Part shown: piece after piece, positions 22,554 to 34,800 of the stretch
Numbering within the stretch: the stretch's first letter is position 1
Layout of the letters: every line of letters starts with the position of its first letter
Source: Plantago major
Taxonomy: Eukaryota > Streptophyta > Magnoliopsida > Lamiales > Plantaginaceae
Direction: 5' to 3'
Assembly (NCBI GenBank): GCA_026545765.1
Contig: JAIFAC010000050.1
Location: 1-64,000, forward strand
Length of the DNA: 64,000 bases
The notes under the pieces: model-generated
What the model was told of the DNA's origin: nothing
The model's input: only the letters and a program-made list of their open reading frames with translations
Database searches by the model: none
Translations under genes and position numbers: made by a program

Positions 22554-23174
22554 ACCTATGTTATTGGTCAAAAGACTGGAAGACCTCAAAATAACATAGG
22601 AAAGAAAGTTCTAGAAAACAAAATCATCAGAAACACTGAAAAGTGTACACAAAAAATAAAGGTTTCTGAAAGAAAAAATATGTCAGAAACTGGAGGATCT
22701 CTGAGAGAACCAGGCCAGATATACCTGAATGTAGCAAGGTTCCTGAGAGAAGAACTCAGACTGTTCCCATTCAGAGACAAGGCTTTGGCTACAAAACACT
22801 CACTAAAAGATTGTACCATGAGTACCAAATGGAACAACAACGCTACATCAAGAAGCGTGCTGAAGAAAGTAACCAAATCAAGAGGTACAAGGGGAAAGCT
22901 CAAATGAACTCTTGAGAAAGGAGACATGAAAGAAGAAAAGAGATTGCTGAGAAGCAATCACAAGACAACTCTATGAACAAGAGAGGTGCACCAAGGAAGA
23001 CTCCACATCAAAAGATAGATCTGAATAAAAAAGCTCAGAAACCTTTTGGAAACATTCCTCCCTATGGTTCGCAAGACAAAAGATGATTCTTAAAGAACAC
23101 CAAAATATGGGTTCCTACAGAAGAATGTTCATTGAAGGCACTATTATATTGAACTGAACTAGGTTTCTTGTTTT
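22554..23174 (+). pseudogene. Gag-protease linker of copia element 1, broken
   Basis: Charged, low-complexity frames (a 75-codon piece at 22680-22907 with REELRLFPFRDKALATKHS) connect gag to protease. No domain is visible and stops are frequent. Confidence 0.4.
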
Positions 23175-23498
23175 GTGCAGAACACATCACTAAGAGCTGA
23201 CTCAGAGCCTGTGTGGCATTTTGATAGTGGTTGTGGGAAGCACATGACAGGAAACAAGGCAAATCTGATCAAATACAAGACAGTCAGAAATGGCCCTTTT
23301 ATAAGATTTGCTGGAGGAGACTCTCATTCTACAATTGGAATGGGAGATGTTCAGATTGGAAACACACTTATCAAAGGAGTACTTTTTGTACAAGACTTGG
23401 ATTACAATCTATTTAGCATGAGTCAGTTTACTGATAAAGGCTATACGGTGAAGATAAAGTCTAAAGAATGCAAGTTGATTGACAATGACTCAAAGTAG
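23175..23498 (+). pseudogene. Copia aspartic protease
   Basis: A 107-codon frame with WHFDSGCGKHMTG, the copia form of the aspartic protease active site (DSG), followed by NLFSMSQFTDKGYTVKI. This enzyme would process the Gag-Pol polyprotein. The frame ends in a stop at 23496-23498, where an intact element would continue into integrase. Confidence 0.8.
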
Positions 23499-24570
23499 GT
23501 AGTATTGGTTGCTAAGCGGAAAGGAAATCTTTATGTTGTTGATAGAACAACCGCTTAGACTGATGCATGCCCCGTGGTGAGTCAATCAACTTCACTAGAG
23601 ACTGGATGGCTATGGCACAAAAGATTAAGCCACTTGAACTTCAAGACTCTGATCAAGTTATCCAGAAAGGAGCTAGTTGTTGGTCTGCTTAGTATGATAT
23701 TCAGAAAGGATGGATTATGCTCAGCTTGTCAACTAGGAAAGTAGGCTAAAGCTTCTTTCAAGTCAAAAGTGAGACATTCAAGTACAAGACCATTGCAACT
23801 ATTACACATGGATCTCTTTGAGTCCTCAGTAACCAGTTATGCGGGCAAAAAGTATGGTCTAGTTGTTGTGGATGATTATTCGAGATTCACTCTTCCTGAA
23901 ACATAAGTCAGAAACCAGAGTAGAAATACCTTCCCTGCTGAATAAGCTAGAAGTGATGAAAAATAACAAGGTTTCTCATTATAAGATTCGACCATGGTAT
24001 CAATTTGTTATTCAGTACATCAAGGATTTTTGTACCTGTAAAGGTATACAACACCAACTTTCCTCAGTGAGGACACCTCAACAAAATGGGATTGCTGAGA
24101 GGAAAAATAGAACCCGAAAAGAAGGAGCAAGAACAATGCTCGCTGACACTGAAATAAGTGAAATCTATTGGGTTGAAGTAGTGAATAATGTTTGCTACAC
24201 TCGTAATGTGTTTGATAAACAAATTCCATGATAAGACTCTATGAGTTATCAGTTGAAGACCCCGCTTATCATACATCTAAGAGTGTTTCGTTGCAAATGT
24301 TTTGTTCTTAACAATGGAAAAGAATATTTGAGAACATTTCAACCAAAGGCGATGAAGGAATATTCCTTCGCTACTCCTAATAGCAAGGCTTATAGATTAT
24401 TCAACAAAAGAACACAAAAGATTGAAGAATCCGTTCATGTTGTTTTCTATGAAACCAAGCAAAGAGAGGTTGCTGAGACTAACCTTCATAAGAGATTTAA
24501 GGAGTTAATGATCAAGGATTATGAGGAAGAGAATCCGTATGAGAGAAACCCGTCGCACTTTAGAGGATGA
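23499..24570 (+). pseudogene. Copia integrase, broken
   Basis: The zinc-binding HHCC region is visible as LWHKRLSHLNFKTLIKLS and LCSACQLGK (about 23610-23745). The catalytic core begins with LLHMDLFESS (first Asp) and continues with TPQQNGIAERKNRT (third acidic residue) in the frame 23863-24231. DNA near the second Asp is deleted or shifted. The C-terminal part (24241-24570) ends in a charged linker. Stops at several points. Confidence 0.75.
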
Positions 24571-24981
24571 GTCTGACGATGAAAAGCCATTAGAAAGGCC
24601 TAGTAACAACCAAATGCCTCTAAAACACGATGAGGAATTTCCTGCAAAGAATTCCGAAATGAATTCACCACTGGACATTCAACAACCATCTAATGATAAC
24701 TTTATTGAGGAAGTTGATGAACCTCATTTCTGTGATCATCATCCTGACTCAGATATCTCAAACACTGAACAAGTGTCTGATGAATCTATGAACAATCATC
24801 TTGATAACATTGATCCACATAACACCAGGAACGCAAGAAGATGGATAAAGGATCATTCTGCAAAGGATGTGATTGGATCAATTGATGATGGAGTAAAAAC
24901 TAGGAGAAAGATTGCTGAACAAGCAAACTCACTCTATGGTTGCTTCATTTCTAAAATAGAACCCAAAACCATCAAGATGCC
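24571..24981 (+). pseudogene. Integrase-RT linker of copia element 1
   Basis: An acidic open stretch of about 150 codons (frame 24521-24985; for example PHFCDHHPDSDISNTEQVSD) without a known domain, as usual between copia integrase and RT. It ends with [13 protein letters not shown] just before the RT frame. Confidence 0.5.
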
Positions 24982-25640
24982 TTGAGAGATGAAAATTGGA
25001 TCTCAGCCATCCAAGAAGAGCTACATCAATTTGAGAGAAACAAAGTATGGAATTTAGTTCCTTATAAGAAAGGTACTTCAGTGATTGGAATAAAGTGGGT
25101 ATTCAGAAACAAGATGAATGATAATGGTGGAATCACAAGAAACAAAGCTAGGTTGGTTGCAAAAGGATTTACTCAAACAAAAGGTCTGGATTTTGATGAG
25201 TCCTATGCACCAGTTGCAAGATTGGATGCAATCAGACTATTTTTAGCCTTTGCAGCACACATGGATTTCAATGTTTACCAAATGGATGGAAAAGTGCATT
25301 TCTAAATGGTGAACTAAGTGAAGAAGTCTATGTTGATCAATCACTGTTTTGAAGTTTCCTCGAAAGCAGATTTGTCTATAAACTTCAGAAAGCTCTATAT
25401 AGACTGAAACATGCTCCAAGAGTATGGTATGATACTTTAGCCAAGTACTTGCTAAGTAGTGGTTTCAAGAAAGGAGAAGTTGATAAAACTCTCTTCACAC
25501 TTAACCATGATGGAAAACTACTTTCGTTCAAATATATGTGGATGATATAATTTTGGATCAAAAGACAAGCAACTTTGAAGACTTTTCCCAACTAATTAAA
25601 AGTAATTTTGAAATGTGTATGATGTTAGAAATGAATTTTT
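24982..25640 (+). pseudogene. Copia reverse transcriptase, frameshifted
   Basis: The 107-codon frame 24982-25305 matches the N-terminal copia RT ([61 protein letters not shown]). After a frameshift near 25290 the catalytic motif IYVDDIIL is readable at about 25527-25550. It would copy element RNA into DNA. Intact copia RT is roughly 250 residues; this copy is interrupted by at least two shifts. Confidence 0.8.
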
Positions 25641-26310
25641 TCCTAGGGTTGCAAGTAAAACAACTCAAAGATGGTATCTTCATTAGCCAAACAAAGTATG
25701 CCTAATATATGCTCAACAAGTTTGGTGTTGCCATCTAAAAGATTGCTAAAATACCTATGAGCATGTGCAAGATTTCAATCAAATCCTATGATGTCACATT
25801 ACAACATTGCAATGAAGATTCAAGTATGTCAAAGGTACAAGAGAAGTTCGATTGTGGTATCCAAAAGATAGTGGATTGAATTTAGTAGGTTACTCGATGT
25901 CGACTTTGCTAGATCATTACTTGATAGAAAGAGTACCTCAGAACCTGCTAATTCATCGCTCTAGATTGATATCTTCGTTCAAAGAAGAAACAAAATTCAA
26001 TTACCACTTCAACCATCAAGCATAGTATATTGTCATTGGCCAGGTTTCACAAATCTTGTGGATACAACAACAACTCGTAGACTATGAACTAAATGAAGAG
26101 AAAACTCCAATATTTTGTGTCAACACAAGTGATATTGCCATTACACGTAATCCTAAGTTTCATGGAAGAACAAAGCACATTGATGTCGCACACCACTTCA
26201 TTAGAGATCATGTTGAGAAAGGCAATATAGAAATTGTCAAAGTAATCAAGATCGCCTGCGACATTTTCACTAAGCCTCGCAAGAAGGATGGTTTTGTCTC
26301 TAAGACATAG
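25641..26310 (+). pseudogene. RT end and copia RNase H, partly deleted
   Basis: After FLGLQVKQLKDG-like RT text the frame is lost. RNase H landmarks are a fragment LLDRKSTSE and, in the last open frame (26056-26310), FHGRTKHIDVAHHFIRDHVE followed by IKIACDIFTKP. The deletion between about 25830 and 25890 removes much of the connection to RNase H. Confidence 0.65.
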
Positions 26311-27174
26311 TCTTGATTTAATGACAATGCCTAACTAAAAGGAACATTCGAGATGGGCACTTTAAAGGTATCCAGGACATACTCTGAGACGGGTACTCTG
26401 AAAGGAACATTAAAAGAGCACTGAACTAAGTACTAAGAAATGTACTCAAGAGGTTTCTGAATAAGAAACAACAAAGTATCAACAAGGTCTCTGAGACATG
26501 CACTCAAGACCAAAACCTCACGTAATGGATGTTTATGATTTCAAGAAGAAAATCACACAAAAATTCTAAGAGACTGAGACAACTCAGTGATGGGAACATA
26601 ATTTGATATAAGTTGACTTATAATAGTTTTATGATAAACTGTAAGTCAAATATGGTCAATGATGTTCACAACTGTTGCTATTTTGATGATAAAGTTTTTG
26701 TCTCTAGATGATGACAAAATAGTAAGGATGCACGATTCAAGATCATCGAAACTCGATGTTATATGAAAACAAAAGTGAAACGCTTTTCGTAAACGATGAT
26801 TTAACGTGCACGCATTCATTTGTCTTTCATCAATGCCAATAAGCAACTCGAGCCATTGTAAAAAGAATAAAATTATCAACGCTGAGACTAGAACGAGGCG
26901 TTAAAGGAAGTGAGTGGGCACGCCGTTAAATAAGGAGAGATAGTAGAAGTGTAACACTTGTACAATACATACAAAATATGATTTGAATGTATTGATAACA
27001 AGTAAATTATGCTAAATCAATAGAGACATACATAAGGAATTTTCATTCCAAGTCTCCAACACTTCACAAAAATAGCAAAATTTCACAAACTCTTTCTTCT
27101 CGCAAAACTTCTACAAACACAAGTGAAGAAACAAACAAACTTCTACCAAACTCATTCAATTCAATCGACTATAA
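26311..27174 (+). other. Spacer between pol and post-pol ORFs
   Basis: No open frame of note. The part up to about 26650 has repeated CTGAGA/AAGGAAC-like strings. About 27040-27175 has a leader-like, CA-rich sequence just before the next ATG at 27175, which may mark a spliced or internal mRNA start for the post-pol gene. Confidence 0.4.
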
Positions 27175-27892
27175 ATGGCACCAAAGAGAATCACCATGGG
27201 AACCAAGTCCCAAGCCACCACCTCCGTCCCAACCCAGGCATCTACTCAGGCTGCAACCACCACTGCACCATCAGCAAAGAAGGTGGTTATCACCGACGGA
27301 AAGGTAACCGACAATTTTGATTTCTCGATGTGGAACGAGAAACCTTGCACCACCCGGGGAGTCAGAGTCGCTGAAGAATATCTAATGGGCTCCAGATCGC
27401 ACTCGTCAAACAAAGGAGATAATTGATTTGTTGAAGGCTGCCGAAATATTCAACTTTACTTCCGTCGTCCCTACTGGGTTATCAGTAGAGGATGTTATTG
27501 AGTTATACAATAACTCAATAATTGTTGAACAAGAGGAGGATGAGGGTGCTGAAAATGCACTCTTGACCACCAAGGTTCAAGGGTAGGAAATTACCCTTTC
27601 ATGGGAAAATTTTGCTCGATACTTTGACATCCCTAAGACTGGAGAAGTCTCTGAGGTGGATGTTGAAGATGAAGATGAGAGAGATGGAGTACATGAGATG
27701 TACTCAGAAATCAGAAATGAGGATGCTGAGGTAGGGGCTCCAATACTATTTGATCAACCAAACATAAGGAGAAGAATGATCTCTAAAGGATGGAGTTTGG
27801 TCACGCCATCCTCAAAGTGTGTGTTCTCCAATGATGGAGGTGTAGACCAAATCAATTGGGAGAGATGGATTCTGATGCTCAAGTTGAGATAA
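27175..27892 (+). pseudogene. Post-pol ORF of copia element 1, N-terminal part, broken
   Basis: Begins MAPKRITMGTKSQATTSVPT with a long Thr/Ala/Gln-rich stretch, then VVITDGKVTDNFDFSMWNEK. One frameshift near 27390 and a stop near 27584 interrupt it. It continues as DVEDEDERDGVHEMYSEIRN. The function is unknown; in SIRE/Maximus elements the ORF at this place is often called envelope-like, but I see no signal peptide or membrane span here. Confidence 0.5.
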
Positions 27893-28794
27893 AAGGAACC
27901 ACTTTCAACTGGGCCAAATACATATTTATCAAATTCATTGATATGGCCAGAAACTTCAAGGTGAAACTAGTAGATGAGAAGGTTTCACCTGTTGGAAATG
28001 TTAAATTTAGGTTAAAGGTTTGCTGGTTGCTGGAGAGACTGGGCTTGAAGCTCAGAAACCCAGTAGAAGTACATAGAAGCTGTCTGATCAACAAATACTT
28101 CTACTCTCTGAATCAAAAGAAACTCCTTGCTAAGGGCTCCCAGACTGCTGGTTCTTTAGCAACCACAATTCCTAAAAAGAGAAAACAAATAAAGGGAGAG
28201 CAGGATGCACCTAAGGTGAAGAGGGCGAGGAATACAAAAAAGGTGCCCTGTCAGAAACCTACCCAACCCAGAAATCTGGATGAGGATGCTGAAGAAGATC
28301 TTGCCATCCTTAATGAATCTGCACAACTTGGAGATAATCAAGAAGAAATCATAGTAGTTGCTGATACTCCTAGTCCTCCTAGACGGCCAAGGGTTGCTGA
28401 GACTAGAGAGGCATTGAGGATTGCTGACGAACACTTAATAAAGGATGCTGAACATCTTGAGATTGTAGCTGATCATGTAGAGCCTTTCATGACAGATGAG
28501 GAGCTTGTTGGAGAAGAGAAGGCAAAATCCAGTGAGCATACTCTTTCAAACAAGGGGGCTTCTCCAACTAACCTGGAAAGGTTACAGGAGATTAACCCTG
28601 ACAATCAGGAAATAAATCCTGATAATCAGGAGATCAATCCTGAAAATGGCCAAGAAATGAACACAACTGGTGAAGAAGCCCAGAAGGAAAATGTCTTGGT
28701 AACTGAGGAAGAGGAAGAGCAAGAAAATAGGGATAACATCGCCACTCAACAAAGACTTGAAGGTGCCAACCTCAATAAGCCCAACATGTTATAA
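27856..28794 (+). CDS. Post-pol ORF of copia element 1, central part (312 codons open)
   Basis: An uninterrupted frame with a folded-looking N-terminal third (NWAKYIFIKFIDMARNFKVK, FRLKVCWLLERLGLKLR, SCLINKYFYSLNQKKLL), then a basic KKRK-rich patch near residue 115 that could be a nuclear localisation signal, then an acidic tail with three tandem NQEINPD units (28590-28650). The first third resembles uncharacterised proteins of plant retrotransposons. No envelope features. It is likely to be the continuation of 27175-27892 after a frameshift. Confidence 0.5.
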   Translation: MGEMDSDAQVEIKGTTFNWAKYIFIKFIDMARNFKVKLVDEKVSPVGNVKFRLKVCWLLERLGLKLRNPVEVHRSCLINKYFYSLNQKKLLAKGSQTAGSLATTIPKKRKQIKGEQDAPKVKRARNTKKVPCQKPTQPRNLDEDAEEDLAILNESAQLGDNQEEIIVVADTPSPPRRPRVAETREALRIADEHLIKDAEHLEIVADHVEPFMTDEELVGEEKAKSSEHTLSNKGASPTNLERLQEINPDNQEINPDNQEINPENGQEMNTTGEEAQKENVLVTEEEEEQENRDNIATQQRLEGANLNKPNML

Positions 28795-29246
28795 CATCTT
28801 CTAGTTTATGTGAATTATCTATTTCTAATATTCTTACTTCTTTTGCTAACTTATTTCATTTTCGCACTTCAAGTAAAATTTTGAAGAAGAATAATCAACC
28901 AGAGGTTCGTAAACCATCATCTCCTATCGTAGAATAGGTAGATAATATTTCTAACCTTTGCTTTCTATTGAATAATCTTGTTCAGACACCTTATATTTTA
29001 CCTTCACAGGAGATCAATAAAGAGGCTCCTACGCAGGAGAATGTTGCTGAACAAGCAACAACAGCACAAGAGCTTGAAGCTCAGAAAGACCATGAGCCTG
29101 TTGTTACTAAACAGGTAAACAAAGTTCTTTCTGACATATATCTAATTGCTGACTCTAGTTTGAATCAAACTAAGTGTTCTACCTTGCAGGCTCAAGAGAA
29201 CATTGAAGTCCATGTGTCCACTTAGACAAGGACCAAGCACTATCAC
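28795..29246 (+). other. Linker in the post-pol gene, possible introns
   Basis: T-rich stretches alternate with short coding-like pieces (for example QEINKEAPTQENVAEQATTA in the frame 28968-29225). The alternation of TTTT-rich tracts ending in CAG with open pieces suggests small introns, which would fit a spliced post-pol gene. I cannot fix the sites. Confidence 0.3.
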
Positions 29247-30705
29247 TTGTTCCAGTTGAATGTGATGCCAAAAATCATCAAACACTTCAAGAAGTGGCAA
29301 AAGATCAGGAAGATATCATTGTCCCAACTAGTTTCACTCTTGGAGAATCAAGACAAGAGAAGTGGAGCGTTTCAGTTGGAGACTTATGTGAATGCCCTTC
29401 TGCCAAAGGGACATTACTCTTTCCATGAGACAATGAAGCCAACCTTCGAATTTGAAGTAAGGAAAGGGCTAAAGAGTATGTTCCAGCATTCTACTCCTTC
29501 TGTTAAAAAAGAGTTGGCAACAAATCCAAATGTGCCAATCTTTCATAAGAACCTGAATGAAGACATTGAAGAAGATGAAGTCTCCAGCAAGCCACCAGTC
29601 ATTCAAATTTTAAGTGATGATGAGGAAGAAGAGGTTGAGGAAGTTGATGAAAATAATCTAGAAGATCTTCCTTCCCCAAGTGAGCATAAAAAGAAGGATG
29701 GAAATGATGATGGGGATGATGACTCTAACAACAACCCTAGAGCTGGGAATGTTGGAACTTCCAAGAGAGCTGAGAACAAGGAAGATTACCACAAGGAAGC
29801 TCATAACAAGGAAGGTTCCAAGGATGCTGAGAACAAGGAAAATTACAGCAATTCATCCTCCCACTCCAAGTCCTTTTCAAGGAACATAATGGTCTCTGAG
29901 TCAATCCCTCAGCAAGCATCCAATGCCAATGACCAGCAGCTGAAAAAGCTAGTACTGAGAGGCATTTTCAACAACAAGTTCAGGAAGCTACCAATCTAGC
30001 AATAGCCAGCCGAAAACCTTTACTGAACACTGAAGAAGTGCAAGGGAATTCTCAAAATGAACAAGAGTCTCTTCAGAAAGCTGCTAAAGAAGAGTCTCCA
30101 CAGGCTGCATCTTTAGCCATTTTGGAAACAGATGCAAAGGGCCAAACAAAATTCAAAGCAGTGGCAACACCTTCCAGCTTGGCAGAGCATGCTGACCCTT
30201 CAAGTCTACAAGCAGCTATTGCCAAACAAGTGGAAGAAGAAAGGGAAAGAATTGCGCTTGCTCAAATCAAAGAAGATTATGAGAGGAAGCAGCAAGCTCT
30301 CAGAAAGGCCAAGGGAAAGTCAGTAGTCCAAGAACCAAAACTTGAAAAGGTTGCTGGACTTGAAGATGAAGATGGACTTGACTTCCATATAGGCTATCCG
30401 TGATGATGACAAAGGATAGACCGTATAGAAACCTATCCCACAGTTGGTCATCAGGAGGATTGGTTGAACAACACATGGTTGCTAGATGAAAAAGACAAAT
30501 CATAAATCCAGAAGAACCTAACCCAACAACCACTGGAGTTTCAAGGACATTGTGAACCAACAGAACCCAATACATTGCTGATGTCATCCATACCCTGAAT
30601 GAAGAAAATAAAAGAATCACACGTGCTGAAAATCCCTCTATGAAATACTTCATGGATATAATGCTCAGAAGAACAACAAGTCTTGTTGTTGCTCAGAAAG
30701 ATCTT
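29247..30705 (+). pseudogene. Post-pol ORF of copia element 1, charged C-terminal part
   Basis: The open frame 29247-29999 (250 codons) starts with MPKIIKHFKKWQKIRK, then a conserved-looking YVNALLPKGHYSFHETMKP, then becomes very acidic. A second frame, 30038-30403, is predicted coiled coil (EEERERIALAQIKEDYERKQ). The text around 30560-30700 (DVIHTLNEENKRITRAENPS) is homologous to the minus-strand copy at 57650-57750. At 30706 it is cut by the solo LTR and resumes at 33972. Confidence 0.55.
30701..30705. repeat. Left target duplication ATCTT of the solo LTR
   Basis: ATCTT here and at 33967-33971. The minus-strand copia copy shows that the two sides were originally continuous (QKDLFPD). Confidence 0.85.
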
Positions 30706-31770
30706 TGTGAAACACCGTATTTTTAGTAAATTAATTATTATAATTATTTGTATGCTCTTTAATTAGGTGTTAAGTATTTACGGACTTTTCCAATTTTCAT
30801 GTAAAATCCCGAAAATTTTATTGGACCGTCTATTTGACTTAATTTGGAGAGGAGAAATTATTTGGACTTGAGTTGCTATACGAGATTCTTTTTATAAGTC
30901 ATTATTTATGGATCGATAATTTGAAACGGACCTCATTTGAAGTGAATTGGATTCGTAAGCCCAATTATTGAAAAGCTCAAGTTAATATTCCTCCGTTATA
31001 ATAAAAGTTTTCCTACGATTTTTAGGTTTGATCAGAATTACTTCTTAAATTATACGAAAAGATAAATAAAATAAAGTTATATTAAGAAATATACTGATTT
31101 ATTTTCATAATATAATTTTATTATATTTTCGCCGAATTTAATTTATTTAAGAATTTACTACCAAAGTCAAAAAAAGTTTTGTGTTTTAATTAATCTATGT
31201 AGTAATACTTTTAGGGTTTATCCTAGCTACTTTCCTTTCCTTCTTTATTCATCCTTTTCCTTCTACCGATCTCTTCTTCACCGTCTCGTTCCGTTAGATC
31301 ATGTTTTGCTCGATCTTGATAGTTACACGAGAGTACAACCGGATTTATAACTGAAATCGATGTAATATGGATCTTTGAAATCGCAAAACAGAAGCTTGAG
31401 TTAGGGAGGCCGATTTCGCGGGATTCTTCGACGGATTTGTGATGTTTTTGGACTGTTCTTGATTGATTTGATTGGAGGAGATGTTGGGTATATGAATTTT
31501 GGAATCTTTGCCTTGAATCGGAGTTGATAGAGTCGAGATTCGAGAGTTTGGAATTCGCAGGGACCGATTTGAACTTTTTAGAAACTTAAAACCCTTGCTT
31601 TTGAGAATTTGAAGTTGCCAGGGACCCCTCGTGTAATAAGCCAACTTTCAGCTTATTTCAGTTTAGCCTCAGACACGTAAACTGCCTATTTTGCCCCTGA
31701 CTCGCACCAAATCTACAGAGCCTGCCATCGCCCTTGATATTAAACTGTCTGCCAGGTTATTTAACAAATC

Positions 31771-31842
31771 TCGTGCCTAGCTCAGTTGGTTGGTTGAGTA
31801 ATTGTTAACCTAGATGTCTCATGTTCGATCCAGCCATGACCA
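31771..31842 (+). ncRNA. tRNA-like sequence with pol III A and B boxes
   Basis: TAGCTCAGTTGG (31778-31789) fits the A box and GTTCGATCC (31823-31831) the B box of a tRNA gene, 33 bases apart. The D-arm can pair (GCTC with GAGT) but the anticodon and T arms are poor, so this is not a working tRNA. It is more likely a tRNA-derived SINE head or a relic captured in the LTR. Confidence 0.5.
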
Positions 31843-33269
31843 TTTATATTTTTAAGCCCCGTTTGTGCTCAGAAAATTACCAAATTACCCCGGGACATGT
31901 AGAATTACTATATTTACATCCCACAATTTATTCCTATTTTTTCTAGCTCCTGAAATTACCGTTTTGCCCTTTTCACCGATTTTCTTAGTTTCGACCTTTT
32001 AACGGAAGTAGAGGTTGGTGGAGTTAGCTTCGTACCTTGGTAGCAATGCTTCTTTCCGTAAGTCCACTTCCTTACTTTATTTTCGTGTATGATAGGGTTT
32101 GGGGGGTGGATAAATATTAGAGTTGTTTGACATATTATTATATAAAATTGCCTATTTGATTCGGAAGTTGTACCTTGGTTGTTGTCAATGAATTTGAGTT
32201 TGTTGGAATAGTTATGCCTGCTTGTTTCAGAAAATGTACTATGGGTTGTTATCTTCTTAATTCTCAAATCACGTCGATCTTGCTTTGTTTTGCTATAGAT
32301 TGCATGTACTAGTGTTCTACATGTTGATTAATGTAAAATCGATACGTAATACTTTTGTATTATTTACCTAATGTGCTTAGTTGCTCTCATGTGATTTAAT
32401 GCATGACTTCTCGCTTAAGTAACTTTATTGTTTGTCTTTGTCTCGTACATGCTTATTTGTGTGCTAATAGTTTTGCTATTTCAATTTATAAAATCGTTGG
32501 TAAGCTAACAAGTACTACCTGTCTCTGAGGGGTTTGCCTGTGCTTGCTATATGTACTTGAGGTTTTAGTTACGAAACTTGGCATGCGCTTATATATTTTG
32601 CTGTTTACTGTTTATGTCTAGTATGATCTGTAGTGTTATATTCTGGTGCATGATTGTTAACCAAAGTTGTTGCCGAGTGGCTTCTTGTCGAGTTTAGAAG
32701 TCAGGTGTCGCAGAATAAAGTGTTCACCAGATGCCTGTTGTTTTTATTTTGTGTCTTTGCATACGCTACTTCATGTTCTTGATCTGTTATGTGTAATTTA
32801 TAAACTGTATTGTGGTTCAGTGGGTTGGCTGATTGTATTTGTGGTTCGTAGTGGTCCTTAGATAGATTTTAGCTTGCCTCATTATTATGTTCCAATTATA
32901 ATTTTATTCTTTTTGCCATCAAATTTGCTAAAGTAGATTCGTGATATATTGTTTTAGCTGTGTATTTATATGCTTAATTGCTTCAGGTGTTTCATGACTC
33001 GTTTTTCCCTTATATGTTAAGTGGTTTCAGTAGTGTAAGAGTCTTGGGTTTAAAGGGGGTAGTTTATTTAGTCGTAGTTTGGTTTCTTATTTGTTGGTAC
33101 CCTTCTTGCTCAGGAACTACGTATTTTGAGACTTGACGAGAAACTTTCAACGGTGAGTGTTCTTAAAACTGATTCCGAAAACCAAGGAAGTACATTTGTT
33201 TTATTATATGTATACGTATTGCATCAAAGTAATTTCTAACTCATACTCTTTCAGAAATTGCATCGGAGA

Positions 33270-33292
33270 TATATATATATATATATATATGT
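33270..33292. repeat. (TA)n microsatellite
   Basis: About eleven TA units inside the solo LTR. Confidence 0.8.
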
Positions 33293-33966
33293 TATGATTC
33301 GATTTGATTGACTGATTTGCTTCGACCGATATGTGCGCAAATGTGGTGGAGGTTTCCGAGTGGATAGACTTGGGCAGTTGTGTCTGTCGAGTTATTCATG
33401 AAGTTCATTCGCTTACTATCCGGTGACGCGAGGCAGAAGTCGCCGAGGTCATTGGGAGTAGTAGTGTTTCACCCCTGTACCATGGCAGGGTCTTCGTCTT
33501 CATCTTCGTTTGGCAGTGGTAGCTCCCTGTCCGGAGTGATAAGGGCTTGGATTGGGGTTATAAGGTCGATCGCACTAATGTATACTATTCGATTGTTATT
33601 GATATGATTGTTATATTCGATTTGCGATATGATTTTTCTATCGATATGTTAATTGTCACCGCCACACCTAACACCACTGAGATTTTTATCTCACACTCTT
33701 TTGTTTTCCTTCCTTGTAGATGCCGAGAAAGTTGGAGTACCGAGTCGGGTAGACGTTCAGCAACTAGAGTGAGAGTGGGGATTTAATTGGGACTTTGTAA
33801 AGTTTTAGTTTCAAAAACTTGTCTTTTAGCCGCTGCTTTTGAAATTAGTGTCTTCCGCAAGTCAACCGTTATGATTTTAGCTTCTTAAAGCTTTTAGTTG
33901 TCTTTTCGTTATTGATTTAACGCCTTTGTTATTTTAAAAAAATAGTGTAATTATCGGGGCATTACA

Positions 33967-33971
33967 ATCTT
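33967..33971. repeat. Right target duplication ATCTT of the solo LTR
   Basis: Matches 30701-30705. Confidence 0.85.
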
Positions 33972-34800
33972 TTCCCAGATAGAGAGGAAGATAGGGGATA
34001 AGGTGGAACAAGCTCTCCAGCAAGCAAGAGCCGATCTGAATGCTGTAAATAGGCAGAACAAGATGCTGGAAGAGATCATGCACCCTACCACTGGCCTTCT
34101 CCACAACTTACAAGTTGACCAGCAGAAGATGCAAGAAAGCTTCTCATCTCTGAAGAAGCTTGCTGACAACATTAATGAGACACTTGCTCACTAATTGCAA
34201 GAAAAACTAAATGAGGGTGAGCAACACATGTCTAAGGGGGAAGGACATGGACAAATTCATCAGGGGGAAGGTTCACAACCTAAGAGGAGACCTCCTGTGA
34301 AGAAAAAGGGACAGTTGGTGATTTCTGAACAATTGCCACCACCACCACCATCTAGGCACAGAACAAAGAGGACAACTGGTTCGTCAGCAACAAATCAGCC
34401 CTCTAAAAGAACAAGGAACATTGCTGAGATTCAAAGAACATGCAGAGCAGATTGGATTCCTAAAAGATTGGATGAAGATAAGAATGATGATGAGGAGGAG
34501 AAAGAAGAACCTCTCATCAGAACGAACAAAAGGCAAAGGAGCAATAGTGAAACTAACACTGATTCTCAGACACCTATTGCAGCTCAGCCTATTCATGCCA
34601 AGACACCTTCTAGCAGGACAATGACACTGGAGGATGTTGGTTCCTCAGGAAATAGAAGAATTTCAAAGTCTAGACAAGCAAGAACAGAGAGAAGGCTCTC
34701 TGAAAGAGCTAAAAAGCTCAAGGATCTTCAAGAAGCCTTAGCACTCATTCTATGGGGTAAGACTGATAATGATCAAACAATGCAAAATGTCATTCACTAG
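33972..34800 (+). pseudogene. Post-pol ORF of copia element 1, coiled-coil part
   Basis: Continues the frame broken by the solo LTR. The piece 34003-34194 reads VEQALQQARADLNAVNRQNK and LLHNLQVDQQKMQESFSSL, strongly predicted coiled coil. It ends at a TAA where the homologous minus-strand copy reads HQLQEKLNEGEQ without interruption. Then 34195-34800 is open for 201 codons and becomes basic and proline-rich (PPPPPSRHRTKRTTG), ending near LALILWGKTDNDQT. The match to the second copy (57749-57189) shows this is a real, conserved protein, function unknown. Confidence 0.65.

Larger units (their letters stand above)
30706..33966 (+). mobile_element. Solo LTR, 3.26 kb, Tekay-like Ty3/gypsy type
   Basis: Starts TGTGAAACACCG and ends CGGGGCATTACA, with 5-bp duplication ATCTT. 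There is no internal coding region. Very long LTRs with TGTRA.../...TTACA ends are known from Tekay/Del chromoviruses and some other plant Ty3/gypsy groups, so the lineage call is tentative. It contains a tRNA-like pol III box pair (31778-31831) and a TA microsatellite near 33270. A solo LTR arises by recombination between the two LTRs of a full element. It breaks the post-pol gene of the copia element. Confidence 0.8.

Noticed and set aside
31771-31842. Functional tRNA gene
   Set aside because: A and B boxes are present but anticodon and T arms do not fold well, so I list it only as tRNA-like.
33380-33786. Short plus-strand open frames in the solo LTR
   Set aside because: No conserved motif; LTRs of this type are non-coding.
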